Shown: positions 27,666-37,332, numbered from the stretch's first letter. The stretch is DNA of 64,000 nt from UBA4582 sp002389265 (GCA_943788825.1 CALSRT010000012.1:49788-113787), one strand, 5' to 3'. Program-made: numbers and translations. Notes: a model not told the origin generated them from the letters alone.

Positions 27666-28537
27666 GAGGCGTCCTCGGCCAATAAGTCCATAAATGCCAG
27701 GGCAGCGTTAGACAAGCTGCGTTGGACGTGGTGAATAACGCCGAGTTTGCGCTCGATTCGAATATTCGGCACCGACAATACGCAGACAGTGTCGTCCAGC
27801 ATGCTGCGTGGCAGGACGCTCCAGCCCAGGCCAATGGTAATCAGCATCTTGATGGTCTCAAGGTAGTTGGTGGACATGCTGACATGAATCGGCAGGCCTT
27901 GATCCTCGAATATCTGTTTGATGATGCGGCCAGTAAAAGTGCTCATGTCCGGCAGAATGGCGGGGAAGGCAGCGATTTGCTCAAGGCTGGGCAAGGCGTA
28001 ACTCGCCAGAGCGTGATCTGGGGCGCAGACAAAGACTAGGTCATCGGTCCAAATCGCTCGAGACGCCAAGCGTTCGTGGGACCTTGGTGCCATCGTGATG
28101 ATGCCAAGTTCAAGATTACCCTGCACGATTTGTTCGTGTGCAACCTCAGAGTCCATAAAGTGCAGATCCAGTATCACAGCGGGAAAGCGTTCCGAATAGG
28201 TTTTTAGCACCGTGGGCAATCGCCAAAGACCGATATGGTGGCTAGTGGCCAACGACAGGCGGCCGGCAACAGTCCCGCTGAGGTTGCGAATGGCCCGTTG
28301 CGAGTCCTCGACTTCCTGAAGAATCAGTCGGGCTCGCGGGTCGAAGACACGTCCAGCCTCAGTCAAACTAATAACTCTGCCGATACGATCAAACAAGCGA
28401 ACATTTAACTGACTTTCGAGCAACGCGATCCGCTTGCTGACCGCCGGTTGGGTCAAATGTAGGCGATTGGCCGCAATGGAGAAGGAACCGGTTTCCGAGA
28501 CGGCGACAAAAGCTTTAATGCTATCTAAATCGATCAT
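27662..28537 (-). CDS. LysR-type transcriptional regulator
   Basis: 291 residues. The N-terminal winged helix-turn-helix is clear (IKAFVAVSETGSFSIAANRLHLTQPAVSKRIALLESQLNVRLFDR), followed by a periplasmic-binding-protein-like effector domain (LSLATSHHIGLWRLP...LELGIITMAPRSHERL...GLGWSVLPRSML). In Pseudomonas-type genomes a LysR gene sits beside leuCDB-asd; here leuCDB is missing and asd follows divergently after 265 bases. The regulated genes are therefore not obvious, and asd itself is a candidate. Confidence 0.9.
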   Translation of the reverse strand: MIDLDSIKAFVAVSETGSFSIAANRLHLTQPAVSKRIALLESQLNVRLFDRIGRVISLTEAGRVFDPRARLILQEVEDSQRAIRNLSGTVAGRLSLATSHHIGLWRLPTVLKTYSERFPAVILDLHFMDSEVAHEQIVQGNLELGIITMAPRSHERLASRAIWTDDLVFVCAPDHALASYALPSLEQIAAFPAILPDMSTFTGRIIKQIFEDQGLPIHVSMSTNYLETIKMLITIGLGWSVLPRSMLDDTVCVLSVPNIRIERKLGVIHHVQRSLSNAALAFMDLLAEDAS

Positions 28538-28738
28538 TCCAGCCGCTTATAGGGTTAATAAGAAATATGAATTTGTGTTACAAGCGAATTGATCATAGCA
28601 TCGTCGCGGCCACGCCAACAGGAGAGCATGCGCTGGTCTTTGGCGTCGGCAAGCGAGGGTTCGACGGAGTTGATGCGGGCTTTGCCTGGACTTCTGTTGG
28701 GCTGGTGAGAATATCCAATATGTGACCTTGCGTAAGGG

Positions 28739-28744
28739 TATAAT
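28739..28744 (+). promoter_or_regulatory. Probable -10 element of asd
   Basis: TATAAT in the context GTAAGGGTATAATGCCGCG, 59 bases before the asd start. The context closely resembles that in front of aroC. No convincing -35 hexamer was found. Confidence 0.5.
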
Positions 28745-28802
28745 GCCGCGCTCTTAAAGACTTACATGAATGAACAGGTAAAAAATCATAACGGAGAACA
28801 CA

Positions 28803-29819
28803 GTGGAAAAGGTTAACGTCGCCATCGTTGGCGCGACCGGAGCGGTCGGTGAGGTCATGTTAGAAATTCTGGCGGAACGTCAGTTCCCCGTAGATAATCT
28901 CGTCCTGTTGGCGAGTGAAAATTCGGCGGGCACGACGCTGCAATTCAAGGGTAAATCAATTCGGGTTGAGAATCTCGCCACCTTTGATTTCAGCAATACC
29001 CATATTGCGCTATTCTCTGCCGGGGGCTCGGTTTCCGCGCAATTTGCCCCCATAGCAGCAGCCCAGGGCTGCGTTGTCATCGATAATACCTCCTGTTTTC
29101 GCCGTGACCCCTCGATCCCGTTGGTGGTCCCGGAAGTTAACTCGGCGCGCATTGCCGACTATGTGGGTCGCAATATCATCGCTAATCCGAATTGCTCGAC
29201 TATACAAATGCTGGTGGCCTTAAAGCCCATCCAGGACGCGGTGGGTATTGCCCGTATTAATGTCTGCACTTACCAGGCGGTTTCCGGCTCAGGCAAACGT
29301 GGAGTTGAGGAGTTGGCGGGCCAGACGGCCAGGTTGCTGAATGGCCAAGAGATTGAGCGTTCGGTGTATACCAAGCAGATCAGCTTCAATGCGATTCCTC
29401 ATATCGGGGACTTTGAGGACAATGGCTATACCAACGAAGAAATGAAGATGGTCTGGGAAACGCACAAAATTTTTGAGGATGAGACTATCGAGGTTAATCC
29501 TACCTGCGTTCGAGTGCCGGTGTTCTATGGGCATTCGGAGGCGGTGCATATCCAGACTCGTGGCCCCTTATCTGCAGCTGCCGCGAGAACACTGTTGGCA
29601 GAAGCTGCGGGGGTCACGCTTGTGGATGAATCGGTCGACGGCGGGTACCCCACGGCCGTGTCTGATTCCGCTGGTAATGATCCTGTGTTCGTCGGTCGGC
29701 TCAGGCAAGACATCTCCGCGCCGAACGGTTTGAATATGTGGATCGTCTCGGATAATGTCAGGAAAGGCGCGGCGCTAAACAGTATACAAATTGCGGAACA
29801 TTTGGTAAAAAGACTTTGA
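28803..29819 (+). CDS. asd: Aspartate-semialdehyde dehydrogenase
   Basis: NADPH-dependent reduction of aspartyl phosphate to the semialdehyde, branch point for Lys/DAP, Thr and Met. 338 residues. GATGAVGEVML forms the nucleotide site, the catalytic cysteine is C131 in NPNCSTIQM, and the SGSGKRGVEEL and RVPVFYGHSEAVHI blocks carry substrate-binding residues and the active-site His. Length and motifs fit the USG-1-like/Gram-positive-type branch, also common in gammaproteobacteria. The next gene is fimV, the usual neighbour. Confidence 0.96.
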   Translation: MEKVNVAIVGATGAVGEVMLEILAERQFPVDNLVLLASENSAGTTLQFKGKSIRVENLATFDFSNTHIALFSAGGSVSAQFAPIAAAQGCVVIDNTSCFRRDPSIPLVVPEVNSARIADYVGRNIIANPNCSTIQMLVALKPIQDAVGIARINVCTYQAVSGSGKRGVEELAGQTARLLNGQEIERSVYTKQISFNAIPHIGDFEDNGYTNEEMKMVWETHKIFEDETIEVNPTCVRVPVFYGHSEAVHIQTRGPLSAAAARTLLAEAAGVTLVDESVDGGYPTAVSDSAGNDPVFVGRLRQDISAPNGLNMWIVSDNVRKGAALNSIQIAEHLVKRL

Positions 29820-29944
29820 TTAGCGAGACTTACCGCAATAAGTGTAGACCATTTCTAGGTAGCTACTCGAAGTCATCATGGGTGACGTGTTTTCGGTCTG
29901 GCAACTTCAGATAGGCTATGGGGCAACCAGAGGGAAAGACAATA

Positions 29945-32293
29945 ATGATTCAGCGGCTACTAGTTTGCGGCGCAGCGTTACTGGTATTAACGACTTCACC
30001 GGCTTTTGGGGTCGGATTGGGTAGCCTTGATCTGCAGTCGGCACTTAATCAGCAATTTGTTGCAGACATTGAGCTTACCAATGTTCGCGGTCTGGATGTT
30101 GAAGAAATCTTGCCGCGTCTGGCTTCCCAGGAAGACTTTGATCGAGTGGGCGTGGAACGTAATTACGCTCTCACAGACCTGCGATTCAAAGTTGTTCAGA
30201 CGAACGGTAGCGGAAAAATGCTACGTGTGACCAGTACGCGACCGATTAATGAGCCATTTTTAAACTTTTTGGTGGAGGTCTTGTGGCCCAACGGCCGTAT
30301 TTTGAGAGAATATACGGTGCTGCTAGATCCACCGGTTTTTACCGATGATAGTGTCATGCCGCTGCAAGCAGCGACAGCTTCAAGCTCCCAGTCTTTTGCC
30401 GCAGCACCGGCTGCTGAGCCATCAGTCACTCCAGCCTCAACACTCCAGACAGATAACGCCGCAGCGATAAAGCGCGGGCGTATTGACGACGGCGAATATG
30501 GTGTGACCGGGGTCGATGATACGCTGTGGCAGATTGCGCTTGAAGTGCGCCCTAATCGCGGTGTCAGCGTTCAGCAAACCATGTTGGCCCTGCAAAGAGC
30601 CAATCCGGATGCCTTTATCGATAACAATATCAATTTGCTCAAAGCGGGTTATGTGCTTCGCATCCCTGATGAAGAAGAGATTCAGCGTGAAACTAAGGTA
30701 ACCGCGATAGATGCGGTGCGTGTTCAAAATGATGATTTTGGCGCCCGCCGCAGTAGTGCGCCGGTCACTCAACTGGATGCCACCAGCCGGCAGCCCCGGA
30801 ACCAGCAATCTGGTGGTCGCAATAACGACGAGGGTGAGTTGAGACTGGTGTCGGCAGAAAATAGCGATGCTGACGACGCGGGCCAGCGTGCTGGTTCCAA
30901 TAGCAGCGCAAGTGGTGCAACGAATAGCGCGATGGCGGCAGAGCTTGCACTGGCTCGAGAAGATATTGACCGGACCCAAAGCGCGAATAGCGAACTCAAC
31001 GCGCGGATGGATGATCTGGCACGCCAAATCGAAACCCTGAGTGAGATCGTCAAGCTGAAAGACGACCAATTAGCCGCGCTTCGAGCGGAAGTGCAAAGGG
31101 CGCAGGACGAGCTGGCAAATGCGGCGGTCAATAAGCCGAAGCCAAGCAATGTCAGCGCTGGGTTGCTCGCCGACCCTTTTGTTCTCGGCGGTCTGGGACT
31201 GCTGCTGATCAGCATGGTTGCGGGTGGTCTGATTTACCGCAAACGCCGCCAAGATAAAGCCATGGCGGATAATGATGAGCTCGAACATGCGGTTGTCGAC
31301 GCATCGTCGGCGATGGACGATTCCCTGGACGCAGGGGATGTCGTTCCGGCGGATCAATTGGCCGATATAGAGGATGACGCCAGCCCGCAGACCACCGATG
31401 TGATGGGAGAAGTTGAGATCTACATAGCCTATGGGCGCTTCCCGCAAGCTATCAGTTTTTTGCAGAAGGCGATCGCGGCTGAGCCAGATCGGTCTGATAT
31501 CCGTCTTAAGCTACTTGAAGTCTATGTCGAAACAGGAGATGCGGCGGGGTTCAATTTGCAGCTCGAAGCTCTTCGTCAGTCGGCCGATGACCAAACTATT
31601 GAGCAAGCTCTGGCGCTTCAAGCAAAAATTCCAGGGGCGGCGGAAAGCGAAGTCGCAGCGATGAGCGTGTCGACTATCGAGAGCACGCCAGCTGATGATG
31701 ACTTGTCTTTTGATTTGGACGATCTTGACAGCGAGACAGACGCCAGTGACTTCGAGTTTAATAGTAACGATGATCTCGAACTCGATACTGATGGTGATGA
31801 GGCGCCCGCAACCGACACCGTTGATGCTTTGGGCTCACAAGCCGATGATCTGGTGCTTAACGATGACTTGATTGATGATCTGGATCTGGACCTTGATCTT
31901 GACGGTGAGTCACTGGCAGAAGATGTTGCCGTCGATACGGCAAAGGACACGCTGAGCCTGGATGGCGAAGATGCACTCGAATTAGATGAAGACTTCTCCT
32001 TCAGTCTTGATGAAGCGGATCTTGATGAAGATCTCGATTTGTTAGCCGATAAAGATTCAGCGGAAGGTGATGCCTTGAAGTTGGATGATCTGGATGATGA
32101 TGGCTTTAATTTGGATCTGGATGACGAAGACTTTAATCTTGATGACGATATGGGTACCAAGCTTAATTTAGCCCGGGCTTATATTGATATGGATGATGAA
32201 GAGGCTGCTCGGAAGACGCTGGAGGAGATCATAGTCGGTGGCTCTGATAGCGAAATTGAGGAAGCTAAGGCTTTACTTGAGCAGATAAGTTAG
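29945..32293 (+). CDS. fimV: FimV-like polar hub/peptidoglycan-binding protein
   Basis: 782 residues, organised as in Pseudomonas FimV. A signal peptide (MIQRLLVCGAALLVLTTSPAFG) is followed by the FimV N-terminal domain (LGSLDLQSALNQQFVADIEL). A LysM-like segment covers residues 170-220 (VDDTLWQIALEVRPN...LKAGYVLRIP), then a coiled coil near residues 330-385 and one membrane helix near 410-430 (FVLGGLGLLLISMVAGGLIY). The cytoplasmic part has a TPR-like block and a very acidic Asp/Leu-rich stretch, ending in the conserved domain GTKLNLARAYIDMDDEEAARKTLEEI. FimV organises type IV pili and polar signalling. The ATG at 29945 follows GAGGGAAAG and begins the signal peptide, so the upstream frame is rejected. 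Confidence 0.9.
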   Translation: MIQRLLVCGAALLVLTTSPAFGVGLGSLDLQSALNQQFVADIELTNVRGLDVEEILPRLASQEDFDRVGVERNYALTDLRFKVVQTNGSGKMLRVTSTRPINEPFLNFLVEVLWPNGRILREYTVLLDPPVFTDDSVMPLQAATASSSQSFAAAPAAEPSVTPASTLQTDNAAAIKRGRIDDGEYGVTGVDDTLWQIALEVRPNRGVSVQQTMLALQRANPDAFIDNNINLLKAGYVLRIPDEEEIQRETKVTAIDAVRVQNDDFGARRSSAPVTQLDATSRQPRNQQSGGRNNDEGELRLVSAENSDADDAGQRAGSNSSASGATNSAMAAELALAREDIDRTQSANSELNARMDDLARQIETLSEIVKLKDDQLAALRAEVQRAQDELANAAVNKPKPSNVSAGLLADPFVLGGLGLLLISMVAGGLIYRKRRQDKAMADNDELEHAVVDASSAMDDSLDAGDVVPADQLADIEDDASPQTTDVMGEVEIYIAYGRFPQAISFLQKAIAAEPDRSDIRLKLLEVYVETGDAAGFNLQLEALRQSADDQTIEQALALQAKIPGAAESEVAAMSVSTIESTPADDDLSFDLDDLDSETDASDFEFNSNDDLELDTDGDEAPATDTVDALGSQADDLVLNDDLIDDLDLDLDLDGESLAEDVAVDTAKDTLSLDGEDALELDEDFSFSLDEADLDEDLDLLADKDSAEGDALKLDDLDDDGFNLDLDDEDFNLDDDMGTKLNLARAYIDMDDEEAARKTLEEIIVGGSDSEIEEAKALLEQIS

Positions 32294-32351
32294 GTCATGA
32301 ACACTCGGTTCGGCGAACATATCTGCCGGCGAAGAAAAGGAATCAGAGATT

Positions 32352-33143
32352 TTGAGTCGAATCGTGTTGGGCCTGAGTTACTCGGGTGCTCAATTCCACG
32401 GCTGGCAAGCCCAACGTGAAGGCAATACGGTTCAGCAAACTCTTGAGGCAGCATTGTCGAAAATTGCAGATCATGAGGTTCGCGTCATTTGCGCGGGCCG
32501 CACCGACACCGGGGTACACGCCACTCGTCAAATAGTTCACTTCGATACCCCTGCCGTTCGCCCGGAGAAAGCCTGGGTGTTAGGAACGAATGCGCACTTG
32601 GCCGACAGTGTCGCTGTCAGTTGGAGTCGCATAGTAGACGAGACCTTCAGTGCGCGCTTTAGCGCCACTGCACGGCGTTATCTGTATTGTATACATAACA
32701 CGACGGTGCGCTCAGCGATCGGTGCCGGGTTATTCACTCGAGAACACCGTCCATTGGATACGGCCAAGATGCATCAGGCAGCTCAGTCGCTGCTTGGCGA
32801 ACATGATTTCTCCGCCTATCGAGCGTCCAAGTGCCAATCCAAAACCCCCATGCGCAATATCCACGAGATTACGGTCTCTCGCCGCGGTGAAATGGTCTTG
32901 GTGAATGTTAAAGCAAACGCTTTTTTGCACCATATGGTCCGTAATATCGCCGGGGTTCTAATGGATATTGGCGCAGGTGAACAAACTGTCGACTGGACCG
33001 CCCAATTGCTGGGTGGCCGCGATCGAACGGTTGGTGCCATGACAGCGCCTCCCCATGGTCTGTATTTAGTGGACGTAGTCTATCCGGATACTTTTGAATT
33101 ACCCCAGGGACCTAAAATACCGCATTTTTTTGCTGATCAATAA
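32352..33143 (+). CDS. truA: tRNA pseudouridine(38-40) synthase
   Basis: Forms pseudouridine at positions 38-40 of the anticodon stem-loop. The 263-residue product begins with a TTG codon (MSRIVLGLSYSGAQFHGWQAQ), which aligns with the conserved start of the enzyme. The catalytic aspartate is in CAGRTDTGVHA. FSARFSATARRYLY and VKANAFLHHMVRNIAGVLMDIG are typical. Sits between fimV and trpF, as in Pseudomonas-like genomes. Confidence 0.96.
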   Translation: MSRIVLGLSYSGAQFHGWQAQREGNTVQQTLEAALSKIADHEVRVICAGRTDTGVHATRQIVHFDTPAVRPEKAWVLGTNAHLADSVAVSWSRIVDETFSARFSATARRYLYCIHNTTVRSAIGAGLFTREHRPLDTAKMHQAAQSLLGEHDFSAYRASKCQSKTPMRNIHEITVSRRGEMVLVNVKANAFLHHMVRNIAGVLMDIGAGEQTVDWTAQLLGGRDRTVGAMTAPPHGLYLVDVVYPDTFELPQGPKIPHFFADQ

Positions 33144-33214
33144 CTGCCGTCGCGTTACCGGGGCTGAAGATTGATGTTAAACTTCCGTGTTTTTAGCTAT
33201 TGGATAATCGAGCG

Positions 33215-33838
33215 ATGGTCACCCGGGTAAAAATCTGTGGCATCACCCATCCGGACGATGCCTTAATGGCCGTCAGGGCAGGTGCCGACGCCCTTGGGTT
33301 TGTGATGTATGAACCGAGTCCTCGTTTTGTCGACGCGCCATCGGCGCAAAAAATTTGTGCCCAGGTGCCGGTGTTTGTCACTCGAGTCGGACTGTTCGTC
33401 AATCATTCTCGAGAGCAGGTCGGTAGCATTTGCCGTCAGGTTCCATTCGATCTACTGCAATTTCACGGGGATGAATCCAACGAGTTTTGCGCCAGTTTCC
33501 ACCGGCCGTTTATCAAAGCCATTCGAGTCGCGCCAGGGGATGACGTGGCCCAGTTAGTCGCCCAATACCCCGACAGTCATGGTGTGCTTCTGGATGCTTT
33601 CGTTGATGGTCTATATGGCGGTACTGGTCGTACTATTGACTGGAAGCAATTACCTGCGCTGAAGACCCCCGTCGTGCTTGCTGGCGGTCTCGATCCCGAT
33701 AATGTCGGGTTGGCGATTGCCAACGCTGCCCCGTACGGGGTCGACGTGAGTGGTGGGGTTGAACGGTCTAAAGGCCGTAAAGATCCTGGCAAGATAATGG
33801 ATTTTATGCGCGCGGTTCGCGCAGCAGATGATGTTTAA
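33215..33838 (+). CDS. trpF: Phosphoribosylanthranilate isomerase
   Basis: Amadori rearrangement step of tryptophan synthesis, single-domain TIM barrel of 207 residues. The catalytic cysteine is in the N-terminal VKICGITHPDDA motif and the catalytic aspartate in LLDAFVDG. Phosphate-binding loops are VVLAGGLDPDN and YGVDVSGGVERSKGRKDP. The ATG at 33215 is preferred to a TTG 15 bases earlier because MVTRVKICG aligns with the family start. First of three trp genes in a row (trpF-trpB-trpA). Confidence 0.96.
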   Translation: MVTRVKICGITHPDDALMAVRAGADALGFVMYEPSPRFVDAPSAQKICAQVPVFVTRVGLFVNHSREQVGSICRQVPFDLLQFHGDESNEFCASFHRPFIKAIRVAPGDDVAQLVAQYPDSHGVLLDAFVDGLYGGTGRTIDWKQLPALKTPVVLAGGLDPDNVGLAIANAAPYGVDVSGGVERSKGRKDPGKIMDFMRAVRAADDV

Positions 33839-33908
33839 TGGATAACAGGCTAACTCGGCAGCTAGATGCAGTTGTCAGAGGTCGCCAGTTAAAAAGTAAG
33901 GTGAGTAG

Positions 33909-35174
33909 ATGACAAGTACAGTGGAAGATAACAGGCAGGTGGCTTCAGAAGTTAGGGCGGCGGGTATTAACGAAGCCTTGACCGTGATGCCAGATGAGAA
34001 GGGTCATTTCGGTCCCTATGGCGGGCAGTTTGTTTCAGAAATTCTGATGACGGCCTTGGCTGAACTTGATCAGGCTTATCGTCACCTCAAGAATGACAAG
34101 AACTTCCTGGCGGAATTTCATCATGACCTGGAACATTACGTGGGTCGGCCTTCGCCACTGTATTTTGCTGAGCGACTCACGAAGCAGATGGGCGGGGCAC
34201 GAATCATGCTAAAGCGTGAAGACCTGAACCACACGGGTGCGCACAAAATCAATAACTGTATTGGTCAGGCACTATTGGCCAAATATATGGGCAAGCCTCG
34301 CGTGATTGCCGAGACCGGCGCCGGGCAGCACGGTGTGGCTTCGGCCACGGTCGCCGCGCGCTTCGGGTTGAAGTGCCGGGTTTACATGGGCAGTGATGAT
34401 ATCGCTCGCCAAAGCCCGAATGTTTATCGTATGAAATTACTCGGCGCCGAAGTTGTGCCAGTCACCAGCGGTTCACGCACTCTGAAAGATGCGTTGAGTG
34501 AAGCCATGCGTGACTGGGTCACGAATGTGGATGACACCTATTACATTATCGGGACGGTTGCCGGCCCGCATCCATACCCGATGCTGGTGCGTGACTTTCA
34601 GTCAGTCATTGGTATTGAAGCACGCGCCCAGTGCTTGAAGCAGTTCGGCACTATGCCCGATGCTGTCGTTGCCTGCGTCGGGGGTGGGTCTAACGCCATG
34701 GGTATCTTCTATCCGTTCTTGGAAGACCGCGACGTTCGCCTCATCGGCGTTGAACCTGCCGGTCATGGATTAGAGACCGGCCAGCACGCCGCACCGCTGA
34801 GCAGAGGCAAGATCGGTATTCTGCAGGGCAATCGCACTTACCTCATGCAAGATAGCGATGGTCAGGTGCTCGACACCTATTCCATCTCTGCAGGGCTGGA
34901 TTATCCTGGCGTTGGGCCAGAACACGCGTGGCTGAAGGATATTAAGCGGGCTGAGTATGTGGCCGTGGATGATAAGCAGGCCTTGCATGCCTTTCGCCAA
35001 TTAAATCGTCTGGAAGGAATCTTGCCAGCGTTAGAATCAGCTCATGGCTTGGCTTATGCCATGGACCTCGCTGCGACGATGAGCAAAGACGAGATTATCA
35101 TCGTGAATCTGTCGGGTCGGGGTGACAAAGACATTCCAACCATGGCCAAGCTTGATGGCATCAGCCTTGATTAA
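33909..35174 (+). CDS. trpB: Tryptophan synthase beta subunit
   Basis: PLP-dependent synthesis of tryptophan from indole and serine. The 421-residue product has the PLP lysine in LNHTGAHKINN, GETGAGQHG-like ETGAGQHGVASATVAA with the catalytic Glu, the phosphate-binding CVGGGSNAMG and the C-terminal NLSGRGDKD. An N-terminal extension of about 25 residues precedes the conserved MPDEKGHFGPYGGQFV block. trpA follows after 24 bases. Confidence 0.98.
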   Translation: MTSTVEDNRQVASEVRAAGINEALTVMPDEKGHFGPYGGQFVSEILMTALAELDQAYRHLKNDKNFLAEFHHDLEHYVGRPSPLYFAERLTKQMGGARIMLKREDLNHTGAHKINNCIGQALLAKYMGKPRVIAETGAGQHGVASATVAARFGLKCRVYMGSDDIARQSPNVYRMKLLGAEVVPVTSGSRTLKDALSEAMRDWVTNVDDTYYIIGTVAGPHPYPMLVRDFQSVIGIEARAQCLKQFGTMPDAVVACVGGGSNAMGIFYPFLEDRDVRLIGVEPAGHGLETGQHAAPLSRGKIGILQGNRTYLMQDSDGQVLDTYSISAGLDYPGVGPEHAWLKDIKRAEYVAVDDKQALHAFRQLNRLEGILPALESAHGLAYAMDLAATMSKDEIIIVNLSGRGDKDIPTMAKLDGISLD

Positions 35175-35198
35175 CTCAAAGAACCCGGGAGTAGTAGC

Positions 35199-36008
35199 TT
35201 GAGCCGTATTGCTGATTGTTTTCAACGCCTCGCAGATAACCATCAAAAGGCTTTGGTGGTCTATGTGGTTGCCGGTGACCCGTCGCCTGCTGTCACCGTG
35301 CCGCTAATGCACGATATGGTGGCGAGTGGTGCCAGTATTATTGAGCTTGGCGTCCCCTTCACGGATCCTGAGGCTGAAGGCCCGGTGATTCAATTAGCGC
35401 ATGAACGCGCCATGCGCCACAGAGTGAGTCTACGGGATGCCATCGCCATGGTGGCCAGCTTTCGTGAGCAGGATACTGTCACGCCGGTAGTGCTGATGGG
35501 CTATATCAACCCCATCGAGGCCATGGGGTATGAAGCCTTTGCCGCTCTGGCGGCCAGTGCTGGCGTCGATGGCACGATTTTGGTGAATGTACCTCCAGAA
35601 GAAGGCCAGGTGCTGGATAAGGCTTTGATCAGTCAAGATTTGGACCCGATCTACCTGCTGGCACCGACCACGCCGGAGGCCCGCGCGAGAATGGTTTTCG
35701 AACGTACCCGCGGCTTTACTTATTATGTGTCAGTCAAAGGGACTACTGGGGCTGGCAATCTCGATATTGATGAGGTGACTCGTCGAGTAGCAGGGTTTAA
35801 GGCCTATGCAACGACCCCGATTGTGGTGGGGTTTGGTATCAAGGATGGCGAATCCGCGGCACAGGTCGCTCGAGTCTCTGATGGCGCAGTGGTCGGCACG
35901 GCGCTGGTAAGTTTGATGGCGGCCAATGAGCAGGATCCTGTTCGGCTGCGGGCGGCGGTCACCGAACTCGTCGCTGACATGCGCACGGCCATGGATGCAG
36001 TATCCTGA
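35199..36008 (+). CDS. trpA: Tryptophan synthase alpha subunit
   Basis: Cleaves indole-3-glycerol phosphate to indole and passes it to TrpB. TIM barrel of 269 residues. The start is TTG (MSRIADCFQRL) behind a GGGAG. The catalytic Glu49 is present (SIIELGVPFTDP). At the position of the second catalytic residue, Asp60 of the E. coli enzyme in the ADGP motif, this protein has glutamate (EAEGPVIQ, residue 60 by direct count). The loop FTYYVSVKGTTGAGNLD is normal. Its end is two bases before folC. Confidence 0.95.
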   Translation: MSRIADCFQRLADNHQKALVVYVVAGDPSPAVTVPLMHDMVASGASIIELGVPFTDPEAEGPVIQLAHERAMRHRVSLRDAIAMVASFREQDTVTPVVLMGYINPIEAMGYEAFAALAASAGVDGTILVNVPPEEGQVLDKALISQDLDPIYLLAPTTPEARARMVFERTRGFTYYVSVKGTTGAGNLDIDEVTRRVAGFKAYATTPIVVGFGIKDGESAAQVARVSDGAVVGTALVSLMAANEQDPVRLRAAVTELVADMRTAMDAVS

Positions 36009-36010
36009 CC

Positions 36011-37291
36011 ATGAAGTTGGCTGACTGGCTGCAGCGCATAGAACAACAACATCCGGTTAAATGGGACTTGGGTCTTGCCCGGGTAAGCGAGGTTGGGCGG
36101 CGCTTGGGGGTATTAAGCCCCGCACCGCTAGTCTTCCTGGTCGCCGGCACCAATGGTAAAGGCTCGACCTGTGAATACATTACCCAATTGTGTCGGGCTC
36201 GGCACCTGAAGGTGGGAAAGTCGACCTCACCGCATTTGCTCCGATTTAATGAGCGGATCGAGATTGATGGAGAGCCAGCCTCTGATGCCCTGATTTGTGG
36301 TGCCTTCGAGGCCATCGATCAGGCTCGGGCCGAAATCTCATTGACCTACTTCGAATACGGTACTTTGGCCGCCCTCGTGATTTTCAAGCAACTGGCCGTC
36401 GATGTGGCCGTTCTCGAGATTGGCCTCGGTGGCCGTCTTGACGCCATGAATATCGTCGATCCTGATGTCTCGGTAATCACGCGCATTGCCCTCGATCATC
36501 AATCTTGGCTGGGCGATACCCGTGAATTGATCGGTGCCGAGAAGGCTGGCATTCTGCGCGCTGGTATTCCTTGTGTGCTGGTAGACCGGGCACCGCCCAT
36601 ATCGATTCTTGAGCAAGCCAAAGCATTGCAAGTACCCTTGTATGCGCTGGGTGCTGAGTTTGATCATGCTGAAAGTTCCTTGTGGATCACTCAGGAAGGT
36701 GACCACTTTGCCCATGCTGGACTGCCGGCGCTGAATTTACCCGCTGATAGCTTTGTCGCGGCTTGTCAGGCTGTGGCCTGTGCCGGACTGACGCTGAGTC
36801 ATCCTGATATTCAGATGGCCGCCGAGGCGGGGCAGGTGCCTGGGCGATTTCAGCAATTGGCCTGGCCGCGAAGGACCATCCTGGATGTTGCTCACAACCC
36901 AGATGCCGCAATCTACTTACGCGATAAGTTGCAGGCCAGGTTACAGCAGTTGCCGCAAGTGGGTCGTTGTCACGCTGTGGTGGGTATGTATGCCGATAAG
37001 GACTATGCCGGGGTTCTGGATCTGTTGGCGCCGCTGGTTAGCCATTTTTATTGTACCGATATGGATGAATCTCGCGCCGCACCTGCCACTTTGCTGGCTG
37101 AGCATTTGACGAATCTCGGCGGGTCTGTGGTCAGTACTTATGCTAAAATAGCGCAGGCTTATAGGGCGGCAGTGCAACAGTGTGCTGATGAAGACTATAT
37201 TTTGGTGTTTGGGTCATTTCCGGTGGTCGCAGGTGTGCTGGAGGTGTTTGCTGAACGGGTGGCCGACGAGGCTATTCAGGGTGCTGAATGA
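36011..37291 (+). CDS. folC: Dihydrofolate synthase / folylpolyglutamate synthase
   Basis: Bifunctional Mur-ligase-type enzyme that adds glutamate to dihydropteroate and folates. 426 residues. P-loop VAGTNGKGSTCEYI, folate-binding TSPHLLRFNERIEIDG, EIGLGGRLDAMN and the C-terminal ILDVAHNPDAA block are all present. Only two bases separate it from trpA, so it is co-translated with trp genes. accD, usually directly in front of folC, is absent here. Confidence 0.96.
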   Translation: MKLADWLQRIEQQHPVKWDLGLARVSEVGRRLGVLSPAPLVFLVAGTNGKGSTCEYITQLCRARHLKVGKSTSPHLLRFNERIEIDGEPASDALICGAFEAIDQARAEISLTYFEYGTLAALVIFKQLAVDVAVLEIGLGGRLDAMNIVDPDVSVITRIALDHQSWLGDTRELIGAEKAGILRAGIPCVLVDRAPPISILEQAKALQVPLYALGAEFDHAESSLWITQEGDHFAHAGLPALNLPADSFVAACQAVACAGLTLSHPDIQMAAEAGQVPGRFQQLAWPRRTILDVAHNPDAAIYLRDKLQARLQQLPQVGRCHAVVGMYADKDYAGVLDLLAPLVSHFYCTDMDESRAAPATLLAEHLTNLGGSVVSTYAKIAQAYRAAVQQCADEDYILVFGSFPVVAGVLEVFAERVADEAIQGAE

Positions 37292-37332
37292 CGAATGCTA
37301 AATTCATTGTAGCCAGAGAAGTGAATAACTAG

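Noticed and set aside
30437..32160. Minus-strand frames opposite fimV
   Set aside because: Serine-rich or irregular shadows of the acidic Asp/Leu-rich fimV coding sequence.
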